Shown: positions 44,472 to 54,316 of the stretch, piece after piece | Layout: every line of letters starts with the position of its first letter | Numbering within the stretch: position 1 is the stretch's first letter | Origin: Desulfuromonas sp. CSMB_57 | Lineage (GTDB): Bacteria; Desulfobacterota; Desulfuromonadia; Desulfuromonadales; Syntrophotaleaceae | Assembly (NCBI RefSeq): GCF_020194955.2 | Contig: NZ_JAFCIY020000023.1 | Location: 124,001-188,000 of the forward strand | DNA length: 64,000 nt | Direction: 5' to 3' | Made by a program: the position numbers and the translations under genes | The notes under the pieces: model-generated | Told to the model about the DNA's origin: nothing | Databases searched by the model: none | Seen by the model: the letters and a program-made list of their open reading frames with translations, nothing else

Positions 44472-45784
44472 TCAAACCCAATATCGGCCGGATGGAACAT
44501 AGCCTGTACGTCGATGAAGGGCGCATGGAGCCCCTGCAACTCGGTGTGCTGGCCGGCATGACGCCTGCCGACGTGGAGGTGGAACTGGTCGACGATCGGA
44601 TCGAGGCGATCCCCTATGAACGGCCAACGGATCTGGCAGCCATCACCGTCGAAACCTTTACCGCCCGGCGCGCCTATGAAATCGCCGCCGGTTACCGGGC
44701 CCAGGGAGTTCCGGTGGTGATGGGCGGCATGCATGCCACCCTCCTGCCGCAGGAAGTTGGCCGCCATGCCGATGCCGTCTGCATCGGCGATGCCGAACCG
44801 GTCTGGAAGCACATTCTGGAGGATGCCCGGCGGGGAGTCTTGCGCCCGCTTTACGAGGGCACATGCGACCTTCCCCAGCCGGCAAGCCTGACCCGCCGGG
44901 ATCTGTTCCGGGGCAAGGGATATCTCCCCATCACCCTCCTGCAGTTCAGTCGCGGCTGTCGTTACACCTGCCGGTTCTGTGCCACCAGCCGTTTTTTCGG
45001 TGGGCGTCATCTGGTGCGGCGAATCGACGAGGTATTGAGGGAAATCGACGCGCAGGAGCGCAAACTGCTGTTCTTTGTGGATGACAACATTGTCGCCAGC
45101 CCGGAGAGTGCCAAGGAACTGTTCAGGGAGTTGATTCCTCTCAAGATGCGCTGGGTTTCTCAGGGCAGTCTCGATATGGTCAACGATGGGGAATTGATGC
45201 GGCTTATGGCGGATAGCGGTTGTCTGGGGCACGTCATGGGTTTTGAATCCCTGCGGCCGGAAAACCTGCGCGTCATGGGCAAAACCCCCAATTCCGGCGC
45301 CGGTTCCCGGTATCAACACGAACTGGCCGTGCTGCGTGAGTACGGTCTGCAGATCTGGGCCGCCTTTACTCTGGGCCATGACGGTGATACCCTCGAATCC
45401 ATTCGGGGCATCCTGGATTTTGCCCTGGAAAGCCGCTTCGCCTATGCCGCCTTCAATATCCTCATGCCCTATCCCAACACGCCCTGGTACCACGAACTGG
45501 CCGCTGCCGGGCGCCTGCTGTACGACGGCTGCTGGTGGTTGCATCCCGACTACCGTTTCAACCATGCCGCCTTCCTACCGCGCGGCATGTCCGCCGAGGC
45601 CTTGACCGAAGCCGCGTTCCAGGTTCGGGCGCGGTTCAACAGTCCGGGGGCCTTGCTGCGGCGTTTCATCGGTTTGCAGGGAAATCTGCTGTCCCTCTAT
45701 CGGGTGGCCCAGTTCCTGATTTACAGCCGGCTTTTTCGGCGCGAGCTGTTCAAAAAACAGGGCATGCGTTTCGGCCTGGGATAG
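44456..45784 (+). CDS. B12-binding-type radical SAM protein, copy 2
   Basis: The 442-residue paralogue of the preceding gene is colinear with it: TPADVEVELVDDRIEAIPYE, TVETFTARRAYEIA, VVMGGMHATLLPQEV, the cluster motif CRYTCRFC, LFFVDDNIVASPESAKELF and GFESLRPENL. Equal length and shared spacing show a tandem duplication followed by divergence, which suggests successive or heterodimeric reactions on one substrate. Start is an ATG inside the end of copy 1. The convergent minus-strand aminotransferase ends 54 bp after it, with no obvious terminator. Confidence 0.87.
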   Translation: MRITLIKPNIGRMEHSLYVDEGRMEPLQLGVLAGMTPADVEVELVDDRIEAIPYERPTDLAAITVETFTARRAYEIAAGYRAQGVPVVMGGMHATLLPQEVGRHADAVCIGDAEPVWKHILEDARRGVLRPLYEGTCDLPQPASLTRRDLFRGKGYLPITLLQFSRGCRYTCRFCATSRFFGGRHLVRRIDEVLREIDAQERKLLFFVDDNIVASPESAKELFRELIPLKMRWVSQGSLDMVNDGELMRLMADSGCLGHVMGFESLRPENLRVMGKTPNSGAGSRYQHELAVLREYGLQIWAAFTLGHDGDTLESIRGILDFALESRFAYAAFNILMPYPNTPWYHELAAAGRLLYDGCWWLHPDYRFNHAAFLPRGMSAEALTEAAFQVRARFNSPGALLRRFIGLQGNLLSLYRVAQFLIYSRLFRRELFKKQGMRFGLG

Positions 45785-45838
45785 TCCCGCGGTCAGAAAG
45801 AGTGTTTCCGAAACAGGTGCCGAACTGCGCAAGCCAAT

Positions 45839-47200
45839 TCAAATTCCTGTCAGCAGGCAGGGATCCTGCCGGATTTCCAGCTTGCGGAAATCACCGCGCC
45901 GCAGCACGTTGCGGATGATGTCGATGCCCTGCCCAATCTCCTCCGCACTGACGATGAGATGAGGCCGAAAGCGGATGCCGCATTCGCCGCAGCCGCTAAG
46001 CAGCAGTCGAGCCTGGAAAAAGGCTTTGAGCAACTGGTCGCGGGTATGGGAGTCGGGGGCGTCAAAGGCGCACATCAGTCCGCGGCCGCGGGGATTGAGC
46101 AGGGTTTCGGGAAATTCCGCGGCCAGTTTCCGCAATTCGGCCAACAGCAGAGCCCCTTGCCGGCGGGCATTTTCGACCAGTTGTTCCTCCTCGATAATTT
46201 CCAGAATGTAGCGGCAACGGGCCATGTCCACCAGGTTGCCGCCGAAAGTCGAGTTGAGACGGCTGCGCTCCTGAAAGACGTGGCAGCCGACCTGCTCCAC
46301 GCGGCGCGAGGCCAGCATGCCGCAGACCTGGGTTTTTTTGCCGAAGGCCAAAAGGTCGGGTTGAATGCCGAAGTGCTCATAGGCCCAGAACCGTCCGGTC
46401 AGGCCGATTCCGGTCTGCACCTCGTCCAGAACCAGCATGATCTCATGGTCATCGCAGATGGCGCGCAGGGCCTGAAAAAATTCCGGCCGGAAATGATTGT
46501 CTCCGCCCTCGCCCTGGATGGGTTCGATGATCAGGGCGGCAATATCGGCGCCATGCTCTGCGATAGCGCTGCGGATCTCTGCCAGGGACTGATTTTCCAA
46601 AATCTCGACGGCTGCCAGACCTGGCTCGTCGAGAGGGAAGGAAATCTTGGGAATGCTGATACGCGGCCAGGAAAACTTCGGGAAAAACTTGGTTTTCCGG
46701 GCATCGAAGGTGTTGGTCAGGGACAGGGTGTAACCGCTGCGGCCGTGAAAGGCCTGGCGGAAGTGAATGACCTGCGAGCCGTTTTCGCCGCGCAGACCGG
46801 CGGCCAGGTTCTTACGCACTTTCCAGTCGAAGGCGGTTTTCAACGCATTTTCCACCGCCAGGGTGCCGCCGTCGATAAAGAAGGCGTGGGGCAGATGGTC
46901 GGGCATGGCGAGGCGGGAGAAAGTGGCCACGAATTCCGCCATGGCGGTGGTATAGACATCGGAGTTGGACGGCTTGTTGACCGCCAGGCGGCCGAGATCT
47001 TCACAGGCGGCCAGCAGACGCGGATGGTTGTAGCCGACAGCCATGGAGGCGTACATGGAAAAAAAATCGAGGTAACGATCGCCGTTGCGCTGGTCGACGA
47101 ACCAGCTGCCCCGGGAGCGCTCCAGATCGAGGATGATATCGAAACCTTCCGTCAACAGATGGCGGGACAACTGCGCTTTGACATCCTGGGGCTGAATCAC
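45839..47200 (-). CDS. lat: L-lysine 6-aminotransferase
   Basis: This PLP enzyme transfers the epsilon-amino group of lysine to 2-oxoglutarate, giving allysine (cyclising to piperideine-6-carboxylate). The 453-residue class III aminotransferase follows the Lat subtype closely: NKPSNSDVYTTAMAEFV, GGTLAVENALKTAFDWK, AFHGRSGYTLSLTNT, EPIQGEGGDNHFRPEF, DEVQTGIGLTGRFW, the PLP-lysine region AFGKKTQVCG and NPRGRGLMCAF. The start is set at a GTG with AAGGAGG 5 bases upstream, trimming 14 residues from the longest frame. Neighbours aguA/aguB suggest a diamine or amino-acid degradation context. Confidence 0.9.
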   Translation of the reverse strand: MIQPQDVKAQLSRHLLTEGFDIILDLERSRGSWFVDQRNGDRYLDFFSMYASMAVGYNHPRLLAACEDLGRLAVNKPSNSDVYTTAMAEFVATFSRLAMPDHLPHAFFIDGGTLAVENALKTAFDWKVRKNLAAGLRGENGSQVIHFRQAFHGRSGYTLSLTNTFDARKTKFFPKFSWPRISIPKISFPLDEPGLAAVEILENQSLAEIRSAIAEHGADIAALIIEPIQGEGGDNHFRPEFFQALRAICDDHEIMLVLDEVQTGIGLTGRFWAYEHFGIQPDLLAFGKKTQVCGMLASRRVEQVGCHVFQERSRLNSTFGGNLVDMARCRYILEIIEEEQLVENARRQGALLLAELRKLAAEFPETLLNPRGRGLMCAFDAPDSHTRDQLLKAFFQARLLLSGCGECGIRFRPHLIVSAEEIGQGIDIIRNVLRRGDFRKLEIRQDPCLLTGI

Positions 47201-47228
47201 CGGCACCTCCTTGGTGGAAACGGCAGAC

Positions 47229-47242
47229 TTGCATCGATGCAA
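47229..47242. promoter_or_regulatory. 14-bp perfect palindrome upstream of lat
   Basis: TTGCATCGATGCAA lies 28 bases before the lat start. A plausible minus-strand promoter (TTGCCG, 16 bases, TAAACT, about 47256-47283) lies just upstream, so the palindrome would sit near the transcription start, as a repressor operator does. Inference only. Confidence 0.4.
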
Positions 47243-47358
47243 TGTACCATTTCAGTTTAACAAGGTCGCCGGCTTCGGCAATGGTACCAAAAGGCACCCT
47301 GCCTGGAAAACGTGGTGCCGGGTGCAATCCGCGGGTGAAACGGTGTGGTCCGGTGGGC

Positions 47359-48009
47359 TTATACAACTGACGCCGGCAGGCCGCTGCCGGTGGAGATGCT
47401 GCGGATGATCTGCGGCAGTTCCTGATGATGCTGGATGGTGAGGGAATCAGGGAAATGGCCTTTATAGCCGACGAAGGCCATGCCGGCGCGGCGCGCCGCT
47501 TCCCGATCCACATCCATGTCGCCGACGAACAGCAGGTCGGTCACCGGCAGCTTGAGACGTTCGGAGGCCAGCAGCAACAGATCGGGGTGGGGCTTGCCGT
47601 TGACCACGTCGCGGCTGGTAAGGATGGCGGAAAAGTAACGATCCAAGCCGAAATAGGCACTCAAATCGTGCATGCTGTTGCCCCGGTTGGTGGCGACCGC
47701 CAGGGGCATGGTGGAAGACAGTTCGGCCAGCAGGTCCATGATGCCGGGCTCGGGAACGATGAGGGGGATGAACTGGCGGTAGTCGATGGCGGCGGCGATT
47801 TTTACGGCCCTCTCCGCCTGCTCCGGGCCCAGCAGGGCGGCAAACACCTCCGGGGTCGTGACGGTATGGCAGAGGTAGACCTTTTCGTGGTCGTCGTCGG
47901 CGATGGCCGGCAGTCCCAATTCCCGCAACACCGCGCTGTAAAAGGCGACATTGGCTTTCAGGCTGTCGAGCAGCACCCCGTCACAATCGAAAATAAGGCC
48001 GCGCACCAT
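47359..48009 (-). CDS. HAD-superfamily hydrolase, phosphoglycolate phosphatase-like
   Basis: The 216-residue HAD enzyme has motif I FDCDGVLLDS (nucleophile Asp and acid/base Asp), motif II VATNRGNS, motif III Lys in NGKPHPDLLL and motif IV FVGDMDVDREAA, with a helical cap between I and II (gph/PGMB-like type). The likely substrate is a small phosphorylated metabolite. The start is the ATG immediately before VRGLIFDCDG, with GGAGG 11 bases upstream; the longer frame adds 36 unsupported residues. Same strand as lat and the agu genes. Confidence 0.82.
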   Translation of the reverse strand: MVRGLIFDCDGVLLDSLKANVAFYSAVLRELGLPAIADDDHEKVYLCHTVTTPEVFAALLGPEQAERAVKIAAAIDYRQFIPLIVPEPGIMDLLAELSSTMPLAVATNRGNSMHDLSAYFGLDRYFSAILTSRDVVNGKPHPDLLLLASERLKLPVTDLLFVGDMDVDREAARRAGMAFVGYKGHFPDSLTIQHHQELPQIIRSISTGSGLPASVV

Positions 48010-48139
48010 GCTTAGGGTTGCCTCCAAAGGGGTGGCCCGCTGCCGGAAACCACCGACGGGCCGATGGTTCTTCTTCCTGTGCCGCCCATTGTAGCTGGTG
48101 AGGGAGGGGAAAGGCAACAGCGGTCGTCAGTGAAACCGG

Positions 48140-49030
48140 TCAGTCGTCCAGATAGCGTTTTACCAGGCCGTGATAGGCATCGATGCGGCGATCACGCAGA
48201 AAGGGCCAGATGCGACGCACCTGTTCGCTGCGCCGGCGGTCGACGGTGACCACCAATACCTGTTCCTGGTCCTGGCTCGCCCGGGCCAGGATTTCCCCCT
48301 GGCTGCCGGCAACGAAGCTGTTGCCCCAGAAGATGGCGCCTTGCTCGGCGTTGGCGGGATTGGCTTCGAAGCCGACCCGGTTGACGGCCACCACCGGCAG
48401 GCCGTTAGCCACGGCATGGGAGCGCTGGATGGTGAGCCAGGCATCGAGCTGCCGTTGCTGCTCTTCCAAAGAATCTGCGGGATCCCAGCCGATGGCCGTC
48501 GGGTAGATGAGCAGGTCCGCTCCCGCCAGCGCCATGAGGCGGGCGGCTTCCGGATACCATTGATCCCAGCACACCAGCACCCCGAGGCGCCCGACCGAGG
48601 TATCGATGGGGGTGAAGCCGAGATCGCCGGGGGTGAAATAGAATTTTTCGTAATAGCCCGGATCGTCCGGAATGTGCATTTTGCGATAGCGTCCGGCGAT
48701 GCGGCCGTCGCGCTCCAGAACTACCGCCGTATTGTGATAGAGTCCCGGGGCGCGACGTTCGAACAGGGAGGCGACGATGACCACATTCAACTCCCGGGCC
48801 AGGTCGCCGAGTTGTTCCGTGGCGGGACCGGGAATCGTTTCCGCCTGGTCGAAACAGGTCGTATCTTCGGTCTGGCAGAAGTAGAGGCCGGCATGCAACT
48901 CCTGCAGCACCACCAGTTGGGCACCGGCGGCCGCCGCTTCGCGGATGCCGGCCATGCTGCGGGCCAGGTTGTCCTGGCGATGGCCGCTGCAGCTTTGTTG
49001 TACCAGGCCGATGCGCAGTTCGGTGGTCAT
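48140..49030 (-). CDS. aguB: N-carbamoylputrescine amidase
   Basis: AguB hydrolyses N-carbamoylputrescine to putrescine, CO2 and ammonia. The 296-residue nitrilase-superfamily protein shows the E-K-C triad: Glu in VVLQELHAG (near 44), Lys in YRKMHIPDDPGYYEKFYF (near 115) and Cys in GVLVCWDQWYPEAARL (near 150). The ELHAGLYFCQTED and HIPDDPGYYEKFYFTPG segments are typical of AguB. ATG with AAGGAG 8 bases upstream; its start overlaps the aguA stop. Makes a two-step agmatine-to-putrescine route with aguA. Confidence 0.94.
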   Translation of the reverse strand: MTTELRIGLVQQSCSGHRQDNLARSMAGIREAAAAGAQLVVLQELHAGLYFCQTEDTTCFDQAETIPGPATEQLGDLARELNVVIVASLFERRAPGLYHNTAVVLERDGRIAGRYRKMHIPDDPGYYEKFYFTPGDLGFTPIDTSVGRLGVLVCWDQWYPEAARLMALAGADLLIYPTAIGWDPADSLEEQQRQLDAWLTIQRSHAVANGLPVVAVNRVGFEANPANAEQGAIFWGNSFVAGSQGEILARASQDQEQVLVVTVDRRRSEQVRRIWPFLRDRRIDAYHGLVKRYLDD

Positions 49031-50052
49031 GACAGGACTCCTTTCGGCAACTGCATGGTGACGCAATGCAGGGAACCGTGCTGGCGAATCAGGGGCCGGC
49101 AATCGATGCCGATGATGCTGCGTCCCGGAAAGGCGTTGCTGATGGCCGCCAGGGCCTGTGCGTCCCGGGGATCGTCATAGGTGGGAACCAGCACAGCCCG
49201 GTTGATGACCAGAAAATTGGCATAGGTCGCCGGCAGCCGTTGGCCGGTTTCATCGAAACAGGCTTTGGGCCAGGGCAGGGGGATGAGCCGGTAAGGCTGA
49301 TCTTCGGGGGTGCGCAGGGCGCCCAGTTCCTCGCCCATGCGGGCCAGGGCCTCGAAATGCTCGTCCGCCGGATCGTCGCAGGTGACATGAAGAATGGTGT
49401 TGTCCGGTGCCAGGCGCGCCAGGGTATCGATATGCGAATCCGTATCGTCCCCGGCCAGGTAGCCGTTTTCCAGCCAGAGGAAATGTCGGCCGCCCAACAG
49501 GCTGCGCAGTTCCTGTTCCAACTGCTCCCGGGTCAGATGGGGATTGCGGTTGGCGTTGAGCAGGCACGTGGTGGTGGTCAGCAGGGTGCCGGCGCCGTCG
49601 GATTCGATGCTGCCGCCTTCCAGGATCAGGCCGGGAACGGTGATGGGCAGGGCGCCGAAAACTCCGCTGCGGACCAGGCCCTGGGTGACCTGATTGTCGT
49701 GATGGGCGGGGAACTTCAAGCCCCAGCCATTGAAGCCGAAATCGAGCAGGTGCGGGCGGCCGTCCTCTAAAACGGTAATCGGGCCGAAGTCGCGGGTCCA
49801 GGTATCGTTGGTGGGCAATTCCACCACCATGACCCGCTCCGGATCAATGCCGACGGTCTGTAGCCGAGGCAGCAATGTGTGCGCATCGCCGGCCACGATC
49901 AAGACCTTTTCAAAGCGGCTGATTTCCTTGGCAAGGCGTAAAAATACCGGTTCCACCACCTCCAACCAGGGGTGCCAGTCGCTTTCTTCGTGGGGCCAGG
50001 CCAGCAGCACTCCGTCCTGTTCTTCCCATTCCGCCGGCAGTCGCAGGGGCAT
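49027..50052 (-). CDS. aguA: Agmatine deiminase
   Basis: AguA converts agmatine to N-carbamoylputrescine and ammonia. The 341-residue guanidine-modifying enzyme begins LPAEWEEQDGVLLAWPHEESDW and has NDTWTRDFGPI, GGSIESDGAGTLLTT, the catalytic His region AGDDTDSHIDTLARL and the C-terminal Cys nucleophile in HGSLHCVTMQ. GGAGA precedes the ATG. Overlaps aguB by 4 bases. No arginine decarboxylase (speA) is in the window. Confidence 0.95.
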   Translation of the reverse strand: MPLRLPAEWEEQDGVLLAWPHEESDWHPWLEVVEPVFLRLAKEISRFEKVLIVAGDAHTLLPRLQTVGIDPERVMVVELPTNDTWTRDFGPITVLEDGRPHLLDFGFNGWGLKFPAHHDNQVTQGLVRSGVFGALPITVPGLILEGGSIESDGAGTLLTTTTCLLNANRNPHLTREQLEQELRSLLGGRHFLWLENGYLAGDDTDSHIDTLARLAPDNTILHVTCDDPADEHFEALARMGEELGALRTPEDQPYRLIPLPWPKACFDETGQRLPATYANFLVINRAVLVPTYDDPRDAQALAAISNAFPGRSIIGIDCRPLIRQHGSLHCVTMQLPKGVLS

Positions 50053-50130
50053 GTCGCGTGTCTCCTATTCAGGGCAATCAGGGCCGCTCATGATAATCAA
50101 AAGGCCATGGGAGAGCAAGCGGTTCCTGAG

Positions 50131-50850
50131 TTATCCGCGCAGGTAACAACGAATGATCAGGACCATGCCCCCGAACAGGGCGCCAAGGATCAGGAGCAGC
50201 AGGAACAGGGTTCGGCGGCTGAGGGCAACCGGGCTCGGCTCCTTCAGGAAGATGCGCAGACGGGGCCAAAACCCTTTGCCGACGGTCACAACCAGCAGGA
50301 GTGCCACGACCAGGCTCAACTGGCCGCTGAGACGTTCAACCTGGCGCCAACTTGCCGCTCCCAAAAAACCGATGCCCGGATAGACCAGCCCCCAGAGCAG
50401 GCAGCTGAGCAGGGTGGTGACCAGAAAAGGTTTGGGCGCCAGGCGGGCGGTCCCGGTCAGAAACGGCATCATGCCGCGCAGGGGGCCGATGAAGCGGCCG
50501 AAAAAGAGGCTTTTGCGGCCGTGTTCGCGCAACAGCAACTGACCCTTCTGCAACAATTCCCGACGTCGTTGGAAGGGGCGGGAAAACAGCAGGCGCGGCC
50601 CGAGGCGGGCTCCGATGATGTAGCTGAGAGTATCGCCGAGCAGAGCACCGCCGGCGGCGCCGAACATGATCCCGGCGAGGCGGCCTTGGCCATGGGCGGC
50701 CATGAACCCCGCCAAGCCGACCAGCACGCTGCCCGGTACCAGCAGCCCGACCATGACCAGGGATTCCAGTCCGGCCACCAGGGCCACCAGCAGGTAGTAG
50801 GAGGCGCCGTCGGGCAGCAGGGTCCACCAATGGATAACCCATTCGAGCAT
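50131..50850 (-). CDS. DedA-family membrane protein
   Basis: The 239-residue membrane protein has the DedA/SNARE-associated pattern: a hydrophobic N-terminal half with the E-x-x-P-type segment GLESLVMVGLLVPGSVLVGLAG, the re-entrant region GDTLSYIIGARLGPRLL, and the hallmark GRFIGPLRGMMPFLTGTARL, followed by three helices. DedA proteins are undecaprenyl-phosphate or phospholipid transporters/flippases that support envelope homeostasis. GGAAGG lies about 11 bases before the ATG. It lies 78 bp upstream of aguA on the same strand, which may be fortuitous. Confidence 0.88.
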   Translation of the reverse strand: MLEWVIHWWTLLPDGASYYLLVALVAGLESLVMVGLLVPGSVLVGLAGFMAAHGQGRLAGIMFGAAGGALLGDTLSYIIGARLGPRLLFSRPFQRRRELLQKGQLLLREHGRKSLFFGRFIGPLRGMMPFLTGTARLAPKPFLVTTLLSCLLWGLVYPGIGFLGAASWRQVERLSGQLSLVVALLLVVTVGKGFWPRLRIFLKEPSPVALSRRTLFLLLLILGALFGGMVLIIRCYLRG

Positions 50851-51075
50851 CGGGGCAATGACCTTCCGAAAAAGCGCCGGATTGGGGTCAACGGCGGCTA
50901 TAGACGATTTCTCTTGGCGGGTGCGGCTTGCCAGATGGATGCGAGTTGATAGTATCTAGATATTATTAGGTAATCGTTGGCGGCAGGCAACCGTTTTTGA
51001 TGCAGGTTTCCCTTGGGCATGCAAAGTGCGGGGTTTCCGCGAGGCGTGCCGGGTATCAGACAGAGAGGGTTTGGC

Positions 51076-53493
51076 ATGGAACAGTATCGATTGGCTACCC
51101 AGGAACTCACCTGGCGTTGTGACCCGGCCCAGTTCGAATTCTCATCAACGGAAGAATTGAAGTGTCCCGACGAAACCATCGGCCAGGATCGCGCTCTGAC
51201 GGCTATCGAATTCGGACTTAGCATCGATTCGTCGGGATTCAATGTCTTCATCCTCGGCGATCCGGGTACCGGTCGTTCTTCGACCATCAAGCGGATTCTG
51301 GAGCGCCGGGCGCCGGACGAACCGGTGCCGGACGACTGGTGCTATGTCCATGATTTTCGGGATGGCGACCGGCCGAGCTGGATTCGCTTGCCGGCCGGCT
51401 TGGGCAAAGCGCTGCAGACGGACATGGCAGAATTGATCAGCCACTTCGGGGAAGCCATCCCGAAGGTTTTTGAGAGCAAGGAATACGAACAGGCGAAAAA
51501 CGCCATTGCCAGCGAATCCCAGGAAAAAAACAAGAAATTGGTTCAGGCCCTGGAAGAGCGGGTCAATGCCGAAAGTTTCCTGCTGCAGCGCACCGTCGGC
51601 GGCCTGGTGCTGGTGCCGGTCCGCAACGGCGAGCCGCTGTCCCAGCAGGAGTTCGCCGACCTGTCCGAAGAGGAACGAAACACTTACGAAAACAAGGGCA
51701 GTGAACTGCAGGGCCTGCTTAACGACACCCTGCGGCAGATCGTCGAACTCGAAAAGGAAATGCGGGCCGCCACCTTGGAAATGGAGAAAAAATTGCTCGA
51801 CAACGCCCTGGCCCACCTGTTCGAGGACCTTGAAAAAACCTATCAGGGCCATGAGCGGGTGCTGGCGCATTTCGAGAACACCCGGCAGGATCTCCTCGGC
51901 CGGGTGGAGGAATTTCGCCCCGGCGGAGGGCCGCAGATCGCCCTGCCCGGGGGTCGCATGGCCCGCCAGGAACCGTCTTTCGAGCGCTACCAGATCAACC
52001 TGCTGGTCGACAACAGCGAACTCAAGGGCGCGCCCATCATCTATGAGACGAACCCGACCTACTTCGATCTGTTCGGGCGCATCGAGCACATTATCCAGAT
52101 GGGCAACGCCACCACCAACTTCACCATGATCAAGTCGGGTGCCCTGCACCGCGCCAACGGCGGCTACCTGATCCTCGATTGCCGAGAAGTGTTAATCAAC
52201 TTGTTTTCCTACGAGGCCTTGAAGCGCTGCCTGCGCAACCAGGTCATCAAGATTGAGGATATGGCCGAGCAGTATCGACTCATTGCCACGGTGTCCCTCA
52301 AGCCGGAGCCGATTCCTCTGCAATGCAAGGTCATTCTCATCGGCATCCCCCTGTTTTATTACCTGCTGTATCAGCTGGACCCCGATTTTCGCAAGCTGTT
52401 CAAGGTCAAGGCCGATTTCAACGGCATGATGAAAAATACCTGGGAGAACGTCCATCAATACGCCCAGTTCGTCGCCACCCAGTGCCGCAAGGAAGAGTTG
52501 CTGCCCTTCGGTCCGGAGGGGGTGGCGCGGGTCGTGGAGCATGCCGCCCGCCTCATCGAGGACAAGAAACGCCTGTCCTGCCGCTTCATCGATCTCACCG
52601 ATTTGATCCGGGAGGCGTCCTTCTATGCGCGGCAGCAGGATGCCGCCCTGGTCAACGCGGACCATGTGGCCCTGGCCGTAGAGGCGAAAGTCTATCGTTC
52701 CAACAAAATCGAGGACCTGATCCAGGAAAATATCGAAGAGGGCCGCATTCTGGTGGATACGGACGGCGCCGTGGTCGGTCAGGTCAACGGTCTGTCGGTG
52801 TACCTGATGGGAGATTATTCCTTTGGCAAACCGTCCCGCATCACCGCCCGGACCTTTCTCGGCAAGGGCGGTGTGATCAACATCGAACGGGAGGCCAAGC
52901 TGTCCGGCCCCATATACGACAAGGCAATGATGATTCTGGGCGGCCTGATGGGGGATCGCTTCGCCCAGGACAAGCCTTTGACTCTGGCGGCTTCCATCTG
53001 TTTCGAACAGTCCTATGGCGGGGTCGAGGGTGACAGCGCCTCCGCGGCGGAGTTTTTTGCCATCATGTCGTCCCTGGCGGATAAGCCTCTGCAGCAGGGC
53101 ATTGCCGTCACCGGATCGATCAACCAGCGGGGGCAGTTGCAGCCCATCGGTGGAGTGAACGAAAAAATCGAAGGTTTTTTCGCCGTGTGCAAGGCGCAGG
53201 GACTGACGGGCCGCCAGGGGGTGATCATCCCGGTGCAAAATGTGCAGAACCTGATGCTGAAACAGGAGATCATCGATGCCGTCGAACAGGGCCGGTTCAG
53301 CATCTGGGCCGTCAGCCATGTCGATGAGGGTCTCGAAATTCTGACCGGCATGCCGACCGGGCAACGACTCGACGATGGTAGTTGGCCCGAAGGGTCGGTC
53401 AACGATCTGGTCAATCAGCGGTTGCTCAGGATGGCCGAAACCGTGCGTACTTTTGGCCGACCAGAGGAAAAGAACGAACGTCCCACTACCTGA
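51076..53493 (+). CDS. Lon-family ATP-dependent protease (AAA_32/COG1067 type)
   Basis: The 805-residue protein has an N-terminal AAA module split by a coiled-coil insert (about 180-280) and a C-terminal Lon protease domain (about 585-775). The catalytic Ser654 lies in GDSASAAE and Lys697 in GGVNEKIEGFF. The Walker A reads GDPGTGRS (61-68), with Arg in place of the usual Lys. The start is an ATG with GAGAGGG 6 bases upstream, trimming 21 residues. This is not canonical LonA: it lacks the LAN domain and resembles the soluble Lon-like proteases of many proteobacteria. Stand-alone gene with an 11-bp inverted repeat downstream (53522-53532/53558-53568). Confidence 0.9.
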   Translation: MEQYRLATQELTWRCDPAQFEFSSTEELKCPDETIGQDRALTAIEFGLSIDSSGFNVFILGDPGTGRSSTIKRILERRAPDEPVPDDWCYVHDFRDGDRPSWIRLPAGLGKALQTDMAELISHFGEAIPKVFESKEYEQAKNAIASESQEKNKKLVQALEERVNAESFLLQRTVGGLVLVPVRNGEPLSQQEFADLSEEERNTYENKGSELQGLLNDTLRQIVELEKEMRAATLEMEKKLLDNALAHLFEDLEKTYQGHERVLAHFENTRQDLLGRVEEFRPGGGPQIALPGGRMARQEPSFERYQINLLVDNSELKGAPIIYETNPTYFDLFGRIEHIIQMGNATTNFTMIKSGALHRANGGYLILDCREVLINLFSYEALKRCLRNQVIKIEDMAEQYRLIATVSLKPEPIPLQCKVILIGIPLFYYLLYQLDPDFRKLFKVKADFNGMMKNTWENVHQYAQFVATQCRKEELLPFGPEGVARVVEHAARLIEDKKRLSCRFIDLTDLIREASFYARQQDAALVNADHVALAVEAKVYRSNKIEDLIQENIEEGRILVDTDGAVVGQVNGLSVYLMGDYSFGKPSRITARTFLGKGGVINIEREAKLSGPIYDKAMMILGGLMGDRFAQDKPLTLAASICFEQSYGGVEGDSASAAEFFAIMSSLADKPLQQGIAVTGSINQRGQLQPIGGVNEKIEGFFAVCKAQGLTGRQGVIIPVQNVQNLMLKQEIIDAVEQGRFSIWAVSHVDEGLEILTGMPTGQRLDDGSWPEGSVNDLVNQRLLRMAETVRTFGRPEEKNERPTT

Positions 53494-54282
<789 letters not shown>

Positions 54283-54316
54283 AGCCAGGCTTCACATAAT
54301 CCGAGGAGGTAGCGAC

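Noticed and set aside
45959-47260. 433-codon plus-strand open frame across lat
   Set aside because: Antisense shadow. The minus-strand frame has full Lat motifs and a strong ribosome binding site.
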